From: Rhodococcus oryzae
GTDB lineage: Bacteria; Actinomycetota; Actinomycetes; Mycobacteriales; Mycobacteriaceae
Assembly (NCBI RefSeq): GCF_005049235.1
Contig: NZ_SUMD01000007.1
Location: 1-64,000, forward strand
Reading direction: 5' to 3'
DNA length: 64,000 nucleotides
Shown: positions 14,234 through 23,228 of the stretch, one piece after another
Layout of the letters: every line of letters begins with the position of its first letter
How positions within the stretch are numbered: the stretch's first letter is position 1
Translations under genes and position numbers: made by a program
The notes under the pieces: model-generated
The model's input: only the letters and a program-made list of their open reading frames with translations
Database searches by the model: none
What the model was told of the DNA's origin: nothing

Positions 14234-16192
14234 GTGAGCGACGATCAGACTCCAGGCCCAGTGCCTGAAGGTCGCGCTCCCTGGGAACGACCGCTCTCGC
14301 ACGTGAGCCGGCCCCAGTACCGGCCCGAATCGCAGCAGCCTCCCGGACCTCCCGGCCCTCCCGACCAGCAGCGGACCGACAGCGGCCGGATCGGTCGCAG
14401 GCACGGCGAACCCGGCGAGCACACCGAGCGGATCTCCGTCTCCGACCTGGTGAACCGCGACAGCCCGCCCCCGGCCGACAGCGGCCGGATGAAGACTCCC
14501 GCGGTGTCGCCGCTGCCGCCCGCCCGTCCGCGGCAGGATCCGGTGCCCGACCCGCCGCCTGCGCCGACGACAGGCTGGCTTCGGCGGGCGGAGCCCGAAC
14601 ACGTCGGCCCGGCCGCAGGGGATCCCGTCCGCGTCGGCGCGCCCGGCGAGACCCGGCTCGCCGCGAGCAAGAGCCGCAAGCAGAAGCGGTGGCGGGTGCT
14701 CGGCCGCAGCGCGGTCGCGGTGGCCGCGGCGGCCTCCGTCGGGATCACCGGCGTCGCGTGGGGCTACCTGCGCAACACCGACAACGGCTTCAGCCAGGTG
14801 GCCGCGCTCGACCTCGACAGCACCGACGTTGTCGACCCGGGTGGGCAGACCGGCGACGAGACCTACCTGATCGTCGGCACCGACACCAGGGCGGGCGCGA
14901 ACAGCGGCGTGGGCGCCGGTTCGGTCGAAGACGCCGAGGGCGCCCGCGCGGACACGGTGATCCTGGTCAACATCCCGGCGGACCGCAGCCGGGTCGTCGC
15001 GGTGTCGTTCCCCCGCGACCTGGACATCGCTCGGCCCAGTTGCGCGGACTGGAACAGCGATACGGGCCAGTATTCGACCGAGATGAATCCGCCAGCGGAC
15101 AACGACAAGCTGAACTCCGCCTACGCGTTCGGCGGGCCGAAGTGCCTGGTCAAGGTGATCCAGAAGATGTCCGGCCTGAAGATCGGCCACTTCGTGGCCA
15201 TGGACTTCTCCGGATTCGAGTCGATGGTCAACCAGGTCGGCGGGGTCGAGGTCTGCACGACCACACCCCTGATCGACGGGGAACTCGGAACGGTTCTGCC
15301 GAATGCGGGCAAGCAGACGATCGACGGCGCCACCGCGCTGAACTACGTGCGGGCGCGCAAGGTCGAGGCCGAGGGCAACGGGGACTACGGCCGGATCAAG
15401 CGCCAGCAGATGTTCCTCTCCTCGCTGCTGCGCGGGGCGCTGTCGAACAAGGTGCTGTTCGACCCGGGCAAGCTCAACGGCTTCATCAACGCCTTCACCC
15501 GCGACACCTTCGTCCAGAACATCGACACCAAGTCGCTCGTGATGCTGGGCCGGTCGCTGCAGAACGTGGACGCGGGCGCGGTCACCTTCCTCACGGTCCC
15601 CACCGCGGGCACCAACGAGCTGGGCAACGAGATCCCCCGCCAGGACGACATCGACGCGATCTTCCAGGCGATCATCGACGACGAGCCCCTGCCGGGCGAG
15701 GAGCGCAAGGATCCGGCCCCCTCCTCCGCACAGTCGGCCCCGAAGCCCGCCGCACCCGCGCCGCCCGCGCTCGAGGCGGTCAGCCCGATGGACGTCTCGC
15801 TGCAGGTGTCCAACGGGTCCGGTGTAACCGGGCTCGCCGCCACCGCCTCCGACGATCTCGGCGCGTATGGATTCCAGATCTACAGCGTCGGGAACTACAG
15901 CGGCACCAGCACGAACACGCTGGTCCGCTACTCACCCGGGCTCGAGGCGGAGGCCGCGACGGTGGCGTCCTCCCTCCCCGGCGCCGTGCTGCAGGAGTCC
16001 TCCGATCTCGGCGGCATCGTCGAGGTGGTGCTCGGGTCGAGCTTCTCCGGGAAGGTGGCCCCGCCGAAGTCCGTCGGCGCCGCCCTGACCCCGACAATGG
16101 CCCCGAAGAACTCCTCCGCGAGCGGCGCCGCGGCCGACGCCCTGCCCGCCGATCTGGCGTTCACCAATGCGGCAGACGATTCCTGCGCCTGA
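14234..16192 (+). CDS. LytR-CpsA-Psr (LCP) family cell-wall polymer ligase
   Basis: A 652-residue membrane-anchored protein. Residues 1-150 are a Pro/Arg-rich cytoplasmic region and about 155-178 is one transmembrane helix (VAVAAAASVGITGVAWGYL). The extracytoplasmic LCP domain spans about 205-400 (YLIVGTDTRAG, ADTVILVNIPADRSRVVAVSFPRD, LNYVRARKVEAEGNGDYGRIKRQQ), with the conserved Asp/Arg residues that bind polyprenyl pyrophosphate. A C-terminal LytR_C domain is about 515-610 (VSLQVSNGSGVTGLA). LCP enzymes transfer wall polymers from lipid carriers to peptidoglycan; in mycolata that is arabinogalactan. The gene corresponds in position to Rv0822c. It starts at GTG 14234. Confidence 0.9.
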   Translation: MSDDQTPGPVPEGRAPWERPLSHVSRPQYRPESQQPPGPPGPPDQQRTDSGRIGRRHGEPGEHTERISVSDLVNRDSPPPADSGRMKTPAVSPLPPARPRQDPVPDPPPAPTTGWLRRAEPEHVGPAAGDPVRVGAPGETRLAASKSRKQKRWRVLGRSAVAVAAAASVGITGVAWGYLRNTDNGFSQVAALDLDSTDVVDPGGQTGDETYLIVGTDTRAGANSGVGAGSVEDAEGARADTVILVNIPADRSRVVAVSFPRDLDIARPSCADWNSDTGQYSTEMNPPADNDKLNSAYAFGGPKCLVKVIQKMSGLKIGHFVAMDFSGFESMVNQVGGVEVCTTTPLIDGELGTVLPNAGKQTIDGATALNYVRARKVEAEGNGDYGRIKRQQMFLSSLLRGALSNKVLFDPGKLNGFINAFTRDTFVQNIDTKSLVMLGRSLQNVDAGAVTFLTVPTAGTNELGNEIPRQDDIDAIFQAIIDDEPLPGEERKDPAPSSAQSAPKPAAPAPPALEAVSPMDVSLQVSNGSGVTGLAATASDDLGAYGFQIYSVGNYSGTSTNTLVRYSPGLEAEAATVASSLPGAVLQESSDLGGIVEVVLGSSFSGKVAPPKSVGAALTPTMAPKNSSASGAAADALPADLAFTNAADDSCA

Positions 16193-16285
16193 CCGGCTTT
16201 TACCGCCCTGACGTGCACCGTCATTCATGCCGCGTTAACCCAATGACCGTGACTTGGTATCCCACACGCCGTAGGCTTTGATTCC

Positions 16286-16960
16286 ATGCGCGTGGCTTAC
16301 AACGAACAGATGACCGAGCTCGCCGACATGCTCGGCGAGATGGCGGGCCTGGCGGGCGCGGCCATGGAGCGGGCGACCCAGTCGCTGCTCCAGGCCGACC
16401 TCTCGCTGGCCGAGCAGGTCATCAGCGATCACGACCAGATCACCGAACTCAGCGTCACCTGCGAGGAGCGGGCGTTCGCCCTGCTCGCGCTGCAGGCGCC
16501 GGTCGCGGGTGATCTCCGGTCCGTGGTCAGCGGAATCCAGATCGTCTCGGACATCGACCGAATGGGGGCGCTGGCGCTGCACGTCGCCAAGATCGCTCGC
16601 CGCCGACATCCGAACCATGTGCTGCCCGAGGAGGTCAACGGCTACTTCGCCGAGATGGGCCGGATCGCGGTCGCCCTCGGCGCCGGCGCGCGTGAGGTCC
16701 TCGAGACCCGCGACCCCGAGCGGGCCGCGAAGCTCCGCGAGGAGGACGACGCGATGGACGATCTGCACCGCCACCTCTTCAGCGTGCTGATGGACCGAGA
16801 GTGGAAGCACGGCGTGGCCGCGGCCGTCGACGTGACCCTGCTTGGCCGGTTCTACGAGCGCTTCGCCGATCACGCGGTCGAGGTCGCCCGCCGCGTCATC
16901 TTCCTGGTCACCGGCAAGATGCCCGTCGACCCTGAAGAGACCACCTCGCTCGAGTCCTGA
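16286..16960 (+). CDS. phoU: phosphate signalling protein PhoU
   Basis: A 224-residue all-helical protein with two PhoU repeats (1-110 and 115-215). The metal-binding pattern appears as [10 protein letters not shown]...[19 protein letters not shown] and again as [16 protein letters not shown]. PhoU links the Pst transporter to the phosphate sensor kinase and keeps the Pho response off when phosphate is ample. It is convergent with pstB, separated by two strong hairpins, and matches phoY2 (Rv0821c) in position. The cognate kinase/regulator (SenX3-RegX3 type) is not in the window. Confidence 0.95.
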   Translation: MRVAYNEQMTELADMLGEMAGLAGAAMERATQSLLQADLSLAEQVISDHDQITELSVTCEERAFALLALQAPVAGDLRSVVSGIQIVSDIDRMGALALHVAKIARRRHPNHVLPEEVNGYFAEMGRIAVALGAGAREVLETRDPERAAKLREEDDAMDDLHRHLFSVLMDREWKHGVAAAVDVTLLGRFYERFADHAVEVARRVIFLVTGKMPVDPEETTSLES

Positions 16961-16975
16961 CCACACCGACCACGA

Positions 16976-17010
16976 CGCCCCGACCGGATCACCGGTCGGG
17001 GCGTTCTCGT
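16976..17010 (+). terminator. intrinsic terminator of phoU
   Basis: CGCCCCGACCGG (16976-16987) pairs perfectly with CCGGTCGGGGCG (16992-17003) around ATCA, followed by TTCTCGTT. It begins 15 bp after the phoU stop. Confidence 0.9.
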
Positions 17011-17030
17011 TCCGTCGGGGCACTGAAAGG

Positions 17031-17087
17031 CGAACGGGCCGTTTCCGGAGCATCGCCCGAGAGCGATACCCGAAAACGGCCCGTTCG
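17031..17087 (-). terminator. stem-loop terminating the pst operon
   Basis: CGAACGGGCCGTTT (17031-17044) pairs perfectly with AAACGGCCCGTTCG (17074-17087). It lies 12 bp beyond the pstB stop on the minus strand. Together with the phoU hairpin it insulates the two convergent units. Confidence 0.8.
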
Positions 17088-17098
17088 ACGAGGGCTGT

Positions 17099-17875
17099 CT
17101 AGCCGAAGCGACCGGAGATGTAGTCCTCGGTGGCCTTCTGCGTCGGGTTGGAGAAGATCTTCTCGGTGTCGTCGATCTCGACGAGTCGGCCGGGCTTACC
17201 GGTGGCCTCGAGATTGAAGAACGCGGTCTGATCGCTGACCCGGGCGGCCTGCTGCATGTTGTGCGTGACGATCACGATGGTGAAGTCCTTCTTCAGCTCC
17301 GTGATCAGGTCCTCGATGGCCAGCGTCGAGATCGGGTCGAGCGCCGAACACGGCTCGTCCATGAGCAGCACGTCGGGCGAGACCGCGATCGCGCGGGCGA
17401 TGCACAGACGCTGCTGCTGGCCACCGGAGAGCCCGCCACCGGGCTTGTCGAGGCGGTCCTTGACCTCGTTCCACAGGTTGGCACCGCGCAGCGACTGCTC
17501 GGCGACCTCGTCGAGCTGCTTCTTGTTGCGCACCCCCTGCAGCTTCAGCCCGGCCACCACGTTGTCGCGAATCGACATGGTGGGGAACGGGTTCGGACGC
17601 TGGAACACCATGCCGATGGTGCGGCGGACGCCGACCGGGTCGACCTGCGAGCCGTAGATGTCCTCGCCGTCGAGCAGGATGGCGCCCTCGACGCGGGCAC
17701 CCGGGGTGACCTCGTGCATGCGGTTCAGCGAGCGCAGCACCGTCGACTTGCCGCAGCCGGAGGGACCGATGAAGGCGGTCACATTGCGCGGGGGCACGGA
17801 CAGACCCACATCCGCGACGGCGTGGAACTTGCCGTAGTAGATGTTGACGTCCTTGAGATCAAGACGCTTGGCCAT
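17099..17875 (-). CDS. pstB: phosphate ABC transporter ATP-binding protein PstB
   Basis: A 258-residue ATPase energising high-affinity phosphate import. Walker A is GPSGCGKST (37-45), the Q-loop region is VFQRPNPFP, the ABC signature is LSGGQQQRL, Walker B is [13 protein letters not shown] and the switch His is in VTHNM. It ends with the PstB-typical [12 protein letters not shown]. It is the last gene of pstS-pstC-pstA-pstB, 44 bp after pstA, with a terminator following. Confidence 0.97.
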   Translation of the reverse strand: MAKRLDLKDVNIYYGKFHAVADVGLSVPPRNVTAFIGPSGCGKSTVLRSLNRMHEVTPGARVEGAILLDGEDIYGSQVDPVGVRRTIGMVFQRPNPFPTMSIRDNVVAGLKLQGVRNKKQLDEVAEQSLRGANLWNEVKDRLDKPGGGLSGGQQQRLCIARAIAVSPDVLLMDEPCSALDPISTLAIEDLITELKKDFTIVIVTHNMQQAARVSDQTAFFNLEATGKPGRLVEIDDTEKIFSNPTQKATEDYISGRFG

Positions 17876-17919
17876 GGTGGCTCCCTCGGGGTTGTGTGAG
17901 CGTTGTCGTCGTCATGGGG

Positions 17920-18825
17920 TCACTTGCTCCGGACCCGGGAGAGGTGACCGATCGCCTTCGCCGCGATGTTCAGCACCGCGATCAGCATGATCAGCGTGAG
18001 CGCCGCGCCCCAGATGCGGCTGGCGCCCGCGTCGGTCGGATTGTTCATCTCGGCGACCATGACGCCGGGCAGCGACCCCATCTCGCCGTTGAACATGTCG
18101 AAGTTGATGAAGGGTGCGTAGCCGACCAGGATCAGCAGCGGCGCGGTCTCACCGAGCACGCGGGCCAGGGCCAGCATGACGCCGGTGATGATGCCCGGCA
18201 GTGCGGTGGGGACGACGATCCGCATGATCGTCTTCCACTTCGGCACACCGAGCGCGTAGGAGGCCTCGCGCAGGTCCTGCGGCACGATGCGGAGCATTTC
18301 CTCGGTGCTGCGGACGACGACGGGGACCATCAGCAGAACCAGGGCCAGCGACACAGCGAACGCCGACTTCGGGAAGCCGAAGGTGGCGATCCACAGGGCG
18401 TAGATGAACAGGGCGGCCACGATGGACGGGACACCGCTGAGGATGTCGACCATGAAGGTGGTGAGCCGGCCCAGCTTCGACGGGCCCGCGTACTCCACCA
18501 GGTAGATGGCGACGAACAGTCCGAGCGGGATCGACAGTGCCGCGCAGACCAATCCCTGGATCAGGGTTCCGATCAGGGCGTGGTAGATGCCACCGCCGGT
18601 GGCGGAGGCGGACAGGCCGCTGAACGAGTTGGTGAACCAGGTCGCGCTGGCCATCGCGGGAAAGCCGCGGACGATCACCGTGTAGAGCACCCACACCAGC
18701 GGCACCAGCGCGACCAGCACCGAGAGGGTCACGAGCACTGCCGCCGTCAGGTCGGCGAAGCGTCGCCGCCCGCTGACCCCCTGGAAGGTCGGCTTCTTGA
18801 CGGGTCGATCGAGGGTCACCGTCAT
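17920..18825 (-). CDS. pstA: phosphate ABC transporter permease PstA
   Basis: A 301-residue permease with six membrane helices. The EAA-type coupling motif for PstB is in DLREASYALGVPKWKTIMRIVVPTALPGIITG. It forms the phosphate channel with PstC. GTG or ATG near 18825 starts it one base after the pstC stop (18827-18829), so the genes are tightly coupled. Confidence 0.95.
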   Translation of the reverse strand: MTVTLDRPVKKPTFQGVSGRRRFADLTAAVLVTLSVLVALVPLVWVLYTVIVRGFPAMASATWFTNSFSGLSASATGGGIYHALIGTLIQGLVCAALSIPLGLFVAIYLVEYAGPSKLGRLTTFMVDILSGVPSIVAALFIYALWIATFGFPKSAFAVSLALVLLMVPVVVRSTEEMLRIVPQDLREASYALGVPKWKTIMRIVVPTALPGIITGVMLALARVLGETAPLLILVGYAPFINFDMFNGEMGSLPGVMVAEMNNPTDAGASRIWGAALTLIMLIAVLNIAAKAIGHLSRVRSK

Positions 18826-18826
18826 G

Positions 18827-19888
18827 TCAGGCCCTCTTTCCGGCGATCGCGGCGCGGGCCGCTGCGTTGACCACGAAGGTCAGGATGAACAGCACCAGCC
18901 CGACCGCGATGTAGGCGCCGGCCTGGATCTCGTTGTTGAACTCGGCGTATCCGAGCGCGATCTTCGAGGCGATCGTGGAACCGCTGTCGAACAGCGACCA
19001 GCCGAACGCCTTCGAGGTGGTGCGCAGGATCATGTAGAGCGCCATCGTCTCGCCGAGCGCCCGGCCCAGGCCGAGCATGGAACCGCTGATGTAGCCGGAC
19101 TTTCCGAACGGGATGATGGTGGTCTTGACGACCTCCCACTTGGTGGCGCCGAGCGCCAGCGCCGCCTCGATCTGGGAGGTCGGGGTCTGCACGAAGACCT
19201 CGCGGGTGACCGCGGTGATGATCGGCAGGATCATCACCGCGAGCACGATGCCCGCGGTGAAGATCGTGCCGCCACCCGCGATCGAACCGGAGCCGGTGGC
19301 GAACAACGGGATCCACGACAGGTTCTCGTTGAGCCAGAGGGCCAGCGGCTTGATCGCGGGGGCGAAGATCAGCAGTCCCCAGAGGCCGTACACGATGGAC
19401 GGCACGGCGGCGAGCAGGTCGATCACGTACGCCAGCGGCCGTGCGAGCCGCTTCGGCGAGTACTCGGTGAGGAAGATCGCGATGCCAAGCGCCACCGGCA
19501 TGGCCAGCGCCAGGGCGAACACCGACACCAGCACGGTGACCTGGAACAGGTCAAGGACGCCGAACGCCATGTGGTTGATGTCCTGGGTGACCCACTCGGA
19601 ACTGGTGAGGAAGTTCACCTCGTTGCGGGCGAGTGCGGGCACCGCCCGCCACACCAGGAACGCACCGATCGCGCCGATCAGCACCGAGATGAACACGGCC
19701 GAGCCGGTCGCCATCGAGGTGAAGACCCGGTCACCCGGGCGCGTCACCGTCTTGGACGGGGCTGCAGGTGTTGGAGTGATCGGTGCCTCCGGTGTTCCGA
19801 GCGGACCGCCCACCCCCACCCCGGCGTCACCGGGGTCGGGGGTGCGAGGTGCCGATTGGGTGGGCGCGTCGCTCATCTGCGCTCGCAA
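18827..19888 (-). CDS. pstC: phosphate ABC transporter permease PstC
   Basis: 353 residues. A Pro/Thr-rich cytoplasmic N-terminus of about 55 residues is followed by six membrane helices (VFISVLIGAIGAFLVW, VLVSVFALALAMPVALGIAIF and others). The coupling loop is SQIEAALALGATKWEVVKTTIIPFGKSG. It pairs with PstA. It lies 40 bp after pstS in the same operon. Confidence 0.95.
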   Translation of the reverse strand: MRAQMSDAPTQSAPRTPDPGDAGVGVGGPLGTPEAPITPTPAAPSKTVTRPGDRVFTSMATGSAVFISVLIGAIGAFLVWRAVPALARNEVNFLTSSEWVTQDINHMAFGVLDLFQVTVLVSVFALALAMPVALGIAIFLTEYSPKRLARPLAYVIDLLAAVPSIVYGLWGLLIFAPAIKPLALWLNENLSWIPLFATGSGSIAGGGTIFTAGIVLAVMILPIITAVTREVFVQTPTSQIEAALALGATKWEVVKTTIIPFGKSGYISGSMLGLGRALGETMALYMILRTTSKAFGWSLFDSGSTIASKIALGYAEFNNEIQAGAYIAVGLVLFILTFVVNAAARAAIAGKRA

Positions 19889-19928
19889 TCTTCTTCGTCG
19901 AATATAGAGCCTGGACCGGTCGGAAGAC

Positions 19929-21050
19929 TCAGCCGATGGCCGAGATGGACGCGTTCAGCTTGTCCTTGACCGTGGCGGGCAGCGGCACGTAGCCCTGCGC
20001 GGACAGCTCGGCCTGACCCTCGTTGGCCGCGCTGGTCAGGAACGACTTGACGGCCGCGGAGGTGTCGGCGTCGTAGCCCTTGGAGCAGACGATCTCGTAG
20101 GTCGCCAGGACCAGCGGGTACGCGCCGGCCTCGGTGGTGCCGTAGATCGACTTCAGGTCCAGCGTGAGGTCGCCGACGCCCTCGGTCTTGAAGGCGGCGC
20201 CGCTGATGGCCTTGGCGGCCGAGTCCTCGGTCAGCGCAACCGCGCCCGCGCCGCTGTCGATCTGGGCGGCCTTGAGCTTGTTCTGGTCCGCGAAGGACTT
20301 CTCGACGTAGGTGATCGAGCCGGGCGCGCCTGCGACGGCCTGCGCGACGCCTGCCGAACCCTTCGCACCCTCACCGATGCCGCCGACGAAGTCGGAGCCG
20401 GCGCCCTGGGTCCACGCGCCCTTCGAGGCGGTGGTCAGGTACTGCTGGAAGTTGTCGGTGGTGCCCGAGGAGTCGGAGCGGACGATCACGGTGATGTCCT
20501 GGTCCGGCAGGGTGGCGCCGCTGTTGAGCGCGGCGATGGCCGGGTCGTTCCACTTCTTGATGCCACCGTTGAAGATCTTGGCGATGACCTCGCCGTTGAG
20601 CGTCAGGTTGTCGACGCCGTCGAGGTTATAGGCGAGGGCGACCGGACCGAAGACCAGCGGCAGGTTCCAGGCGTCGTTGCCCGCGCAACGCTCCTTGGCC
20701 GCGGCGGCCTGCTCGGCCTTGATGGCGGAGTCGGAGCCGGCGAAGTCGATCTGCTTGGCGATGAACTGGGTGCGCCCGTCACCGGAACCGCTGGGGTTGT
20801 AGGCGACGTTGACGGTCTTGCCCTTGTCCTTGCACACCGCGATGTAGGTGGAGGTGAAGGCGTCCATCGCGTTCTTCTGCGCGGAGGAACCGGCCGCGGA
20901 CAGCGTGTCCTTGCCCTCGCAGGCGGCGTTCGAGGCGGAGGTGTCCACCGACGTCCCCGAGGCGGAGTTGTCGTCGCTGCCGCACGCGGTCAGGGCCATG
21001 GCACCTGCGGCCAGCACACCGAACATCGCAGCACTGCGCTTGAGGTTCAC
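19929..21050 (-). CDS. pstS: phosphate-binding lipoprotein PstS
   Basis: A 373-residue periplasmic binding protein. The lipoprotein signal has lipobox LTAC (lipid-modified Cys about residue 23), followed by a Ser/Asp-rich linker. Phosphate-contacting motifs include LSAAGSSAQ, YNPSGSGDGR and VRSDSSGTTDNFQQYL. It captures phosphate at the cell surface and delivers it to PstCA. The GTG start has GGAGGA 6 nt upstream. It is the first gene of the pst operon, preceded by a two-repeat PHO box at 21193-21210, so phosphate starvation control is expected. Confidence 0.96.
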   Translation of the reverse strand: MNLKRSAAMFGVLAAGAMALTACGSDDNSASGTSVDTSASNAACEGKDTLSAAGSSAQKNAMDAFTSTYIAVCKDKGKTVNVAYNPSGSGDGRTQFIAKQIDFAGSDSAIKAEQAAAAKERCAGNDAWNLPLVFGPVALAYNLDGVDNLTLNGEVIAKIFNGGIKKWNDPAIAALNSGATLPDQDITVIVRSDSSGTTDNFQQYLTTASKGAWTQGAGSDFVGGIGEGAKGSAGVAQAVAGAPGSITYVEKSFADQNKLKAAQIDSGAGAVALTEDSAAKAISGAAFKTEGVGDLTLDLKSIYGTTEAGAYPLVLATYEIVCSKGYDADTSAAVKSFLTSAANEGQAELSAQGYVPLPATVKDKLNASISAIG

Positions 21051-21192
21051 GCTATTTCCTCCGGGAGGCTCAACTTCACGCCCATTGTCGGGCGGTGTTC
21101 CGTGGCGCAGTCCGCATCAGCGCTGCACCAGGCAGCACGGCGCCGCCCAACGAGAAAGGTAGGGGCAGGTGGTGGACAGAGCGTCCCAGAAG

Positions 21193-21210
21193 GGTGAACG
21201 GAGGGTGAAC
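21193..21210 (-). promoter_or_regulatory. PHO box: two GTTCACC direct repeats, 11-bp period
   Basis: On the minus strand the sequence reads GTTCACC CTCC GTTCACC, with units at 21204-21210 and 21193-21199. Two 7-bp units at an 11-bp period match the PhoP/RegX3-type box known from Streptomyces and mycobacteria. It lies about 143 bp upstream of the pstS start codon and points toward it. Confidence 0.85.
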
Positions 21211-21259
21211 TCATGGCCGGGTGAGGCGGATCTCACCCCGGGCCACGGCAAACAGCCCC

Positions 21260-22165
21260 TCAGGCGTAGGCGACATCCACGTGGAACCGCTCGAATCCGA
21301 GCCGCTCATAGGTGTGCAGGGCGGCGACGTTGTCCGCCTCGGTGTACAGCAGCACCGTCCCCAGGCCACGCTCGCGCAGATACCGCAGGCCCGCGACGGT
21401 GAGCAGCCGGCCCAGGCCCCTGCCCTGTGCCGCCGGGTCGACCGCCACCACATACACCTCGCCGAGCTCGCCCGATTCGGACGTCGCCGGGTGCACCTTG
21501 GTCCAGTGAAATCCCAGGACGGCGCCGGTCCCCTCATCGGCCGCGATGAACAGGCCCTCGGGGTCGAACCAGGATTCGGCGCGTCGCTCGGCGATCTCCC
21601 GCTCGGTCCACGATCCCTGCTCGGGATGCCAGTCGAAGGCCGCGGCGTTGACCCGCAGCAACTCGGCGTCGTCCTCCGCCCCCGCGTAGGTCCGCAGGAT
21701 CACGCCGTCGGGCACCGTGATGTCCGGCAGCTCCGGTCGGTCCAACGGCCTGCGCATCTGCAACAGCTCGCGGACAGAACTCAGGCCGAGGCGCGCGGCG
21801 ACGGCACGGGCGGCGGGCAGGTCGCCGTGCGCCCAGACCCGGGTGCCCTCGCCGCCCTGCGCCAGGGCCTCCCTGACCAGGCCACGGCCGATCCCGGTAC
21901 CCCGGTGCGCCGGGTCGACGGCGACCTCCACCATCGCCGGATGCTCTCCGTGCGGGGGCTCGAGGCTCGCGTAACCGACGATCGAATCATCCAGCGTCCA
22001 CAGCAGATGCCGCGACGACTCCGATTTACCCACGATGTGGTGCACTGCCTGCTCGGAGAGCGGCGCGGTCCCGTCGGCCGCGAGCGCCCGGTCCAGCACA
22101 CCGTGCACCTGCGCGACCTGGTCGTCGTCGAGCAGATAGAACCAGCTCCTGGCCGCCTCTGGCAT
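21260..22165 (-). CDS. mshD: mycothiol synthase MshD
   Basis: 301 residues formed by two GNAT acetyltransferase domains in tandem: 1-140 (MVEVAVDPAHRGTGIGRGLV) and 150-301 (VYVVAVDPAAQGRGLGRLLTVAGLRYL), each with the acetyl-CoA loop RGTGIG or QGRGLG. It acetylates the cysteinyl amine of Cys-GlcN-Ins, the last step of mycothiol synthesis. Its position between the pst genes and glnR matches Rv0819. It shows the cell uses mycothiol as its main thiol, which bears on the glutathione peroxidase homologue further along. Confidence 0.94.
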   Translation of the reverse strand: MPEAARSWFYLLDDDQVAQVHGVLDRALAADGTAPLSEQAVHHIVGKSESSRHLLWTLDDSIVGYASLEPPHGEHPAMVEVAVDPAHRGTGIGRGLVREALAQGGEGTRVWAHGDLPAARAVAARLGLSSVRELLQMRRPLDRPELPDITVPDGVILRTYAGAEDDAELLRVNAAAFDWHPEQGSWTEREIAERRAESWFDPEGLFIAADEGTGAVLGFHWTKVHPATSESGELGEVYVVAVDPAAQGRGLGRLLTVAGLRYLRERGLGTVLLYTEADNVAALHTYERLGFERFHVDVAYA

Positions 22166-22195
22166 CTAGTGCCTCGCTCCCGAAGTCAATTGATG

Positions 22196-22303
22196 GTTGC
22201 CGGGGATCCACGTGGATGCATCGCAAGGCGGAGGAGTCCCAGGTAGCGGGGTTCTACCTGGGACTTCGACAACGCAGCGAGGCGCCGCGTGGGCCCCGGC
22301 AAC
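22196..22303 (-). other. structured intergenic element between glnR and mshD
   Basis: GTTGCCGGGG (22196-22205) pairs perfectly with CCCCGGCAAC (22294-22303). Inside it AGTCCCAGGTAG (22235-22246) pairs perfectly with CTACCTGGGACT (22254-22265) around a 7-nt loop. The 12-bp palindrome ATCCACGTGGAT (22206-22217) abuts the outer stem. On the minus-strand transcript this gives a closed, branched RNA of about 108 nt. It could be a processed or terminating structure, or a dispersed intergenic repeat. Confidence 0.65.
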
Positions 22304-22329
22304 CGCGAGAAGACTTCGGGTGCGGGGCA

Positions 22330-23100
22330 CTAAAGGACCGTCCCGTTGGCCGGGGTCAGCTCCGAATCGTCGACAGCGCCGCCCTCGTCATCGCCACCGT
22401 CGTCGACGGGCTGTGGCGCGGCGCCGGACTTGCGGCTGGGCCGGACGGCCTTGTAGCCGACGTTGCGCACGGTACCGATGAGGGCCTCGTACTCGGGGCC
22501 GAGCTTGGCGCGGAGCCGTCGGACGTGCACGTCGACCGTGCGGGTGCCGCCGAAGAAGTCGTAACCCCAGACCTCCTGCAGCAGCTGTGCGCGGGTGAAC
22601 ACCCGGCCCGCGTGCTGCGCGAGGTACTTGAGGAGCTCGAACTCCTTGTAGGTGAGGTCGAGCGGGCGACCACGGAGCCGGGCCGTGTAGGTGCCCTCGT
22701 CGATGACCAACTCGCCGAGCGTGATCTTGCCGGAGCTCTCCGGGCTGGCGGCGCCGCCGCTGCGCCCAACCAGGAGCCGCAGCCGGGCGTCGAGCTCGGC
22801 GGGCCCGGTGCCGGGCAGCAGGATGTCGTCGAGGCCCCAGTCGGAGTTGACCGCGACCAGGCCGCCCTCGGTGAGGACCGCGACGACGGGAACCGCGGAT
22901 CCGGTGCTGCCGAGCAGCCTGCACAGGCCGCGCGCGGCGGCCAGATCGGTCCGGGCATCGACCAGCGCGATGTCGGCGGATCCGGCCTCGAGCAGCGAGG
23001 CGACCTCGGTCGGGGCTGGTCGCACGGTATGTGCCAGGAGCGCAAGTGAAGGCAGCACCGACTCAGGGTGTGGGTCCGAGGTCAGCAGGAGCAGCTCCAC
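22330..23100 (-). CDS. glnR: nitrogen response regulator GlnR (OmpR-type)
   Basis: 256 residues with a degenerate receiver domain (1-115; Asp48 in ALVDAR is kept, but the usual acidic pocket near the N-terminus is altered to TSDPHPE). An OmpR-type winged helix domain spans about 130-225 ([39 protein letters not shown]). It ends in an acidic tail. No partner kinase is adjacent, as expected for GlnR, which controls nitrogen assimilation genes in actinobacteria. The position next to mshD and opposite lmeA matches Rv0818. GTG 23100 is preceded by GGGGAGG. Confidence 0.9.
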   Translation of the reverse strand: MELLLLTSDPHPESVLPSLALLAHTVRPAPTEVASLLEAGSADIALVDARTDLAAARGLCRLLGSTGSAVPVVAVLTEGGLVAVNSDWGLDDILLPGTGPAELDARLRLLVGRSGGAASPESSGKITLGELVIDEGTYTARLRGRPLDLTYKEFELLKYLAQHAGRVFTRAQLLQEVWGYDFFGGTRTVDVHVRRLRAKLGPEYEALIGTVRNVGYKAVRPSRKSGAAPQPVDDGGDDEGGAVDDSELTPANGTVL

Positions 23101-23228
23101 GCGGCCTCCCCTTCTTGCCGTTAATGTGCCCGGGCACGGCCGACAGTGACGCGATACTCGAACAGACTAACGTGCCGCGCGCGGTGGGCACCCCACACAG
23201 CCCCGTTCGGGTCAGCAACAATGGTGCG

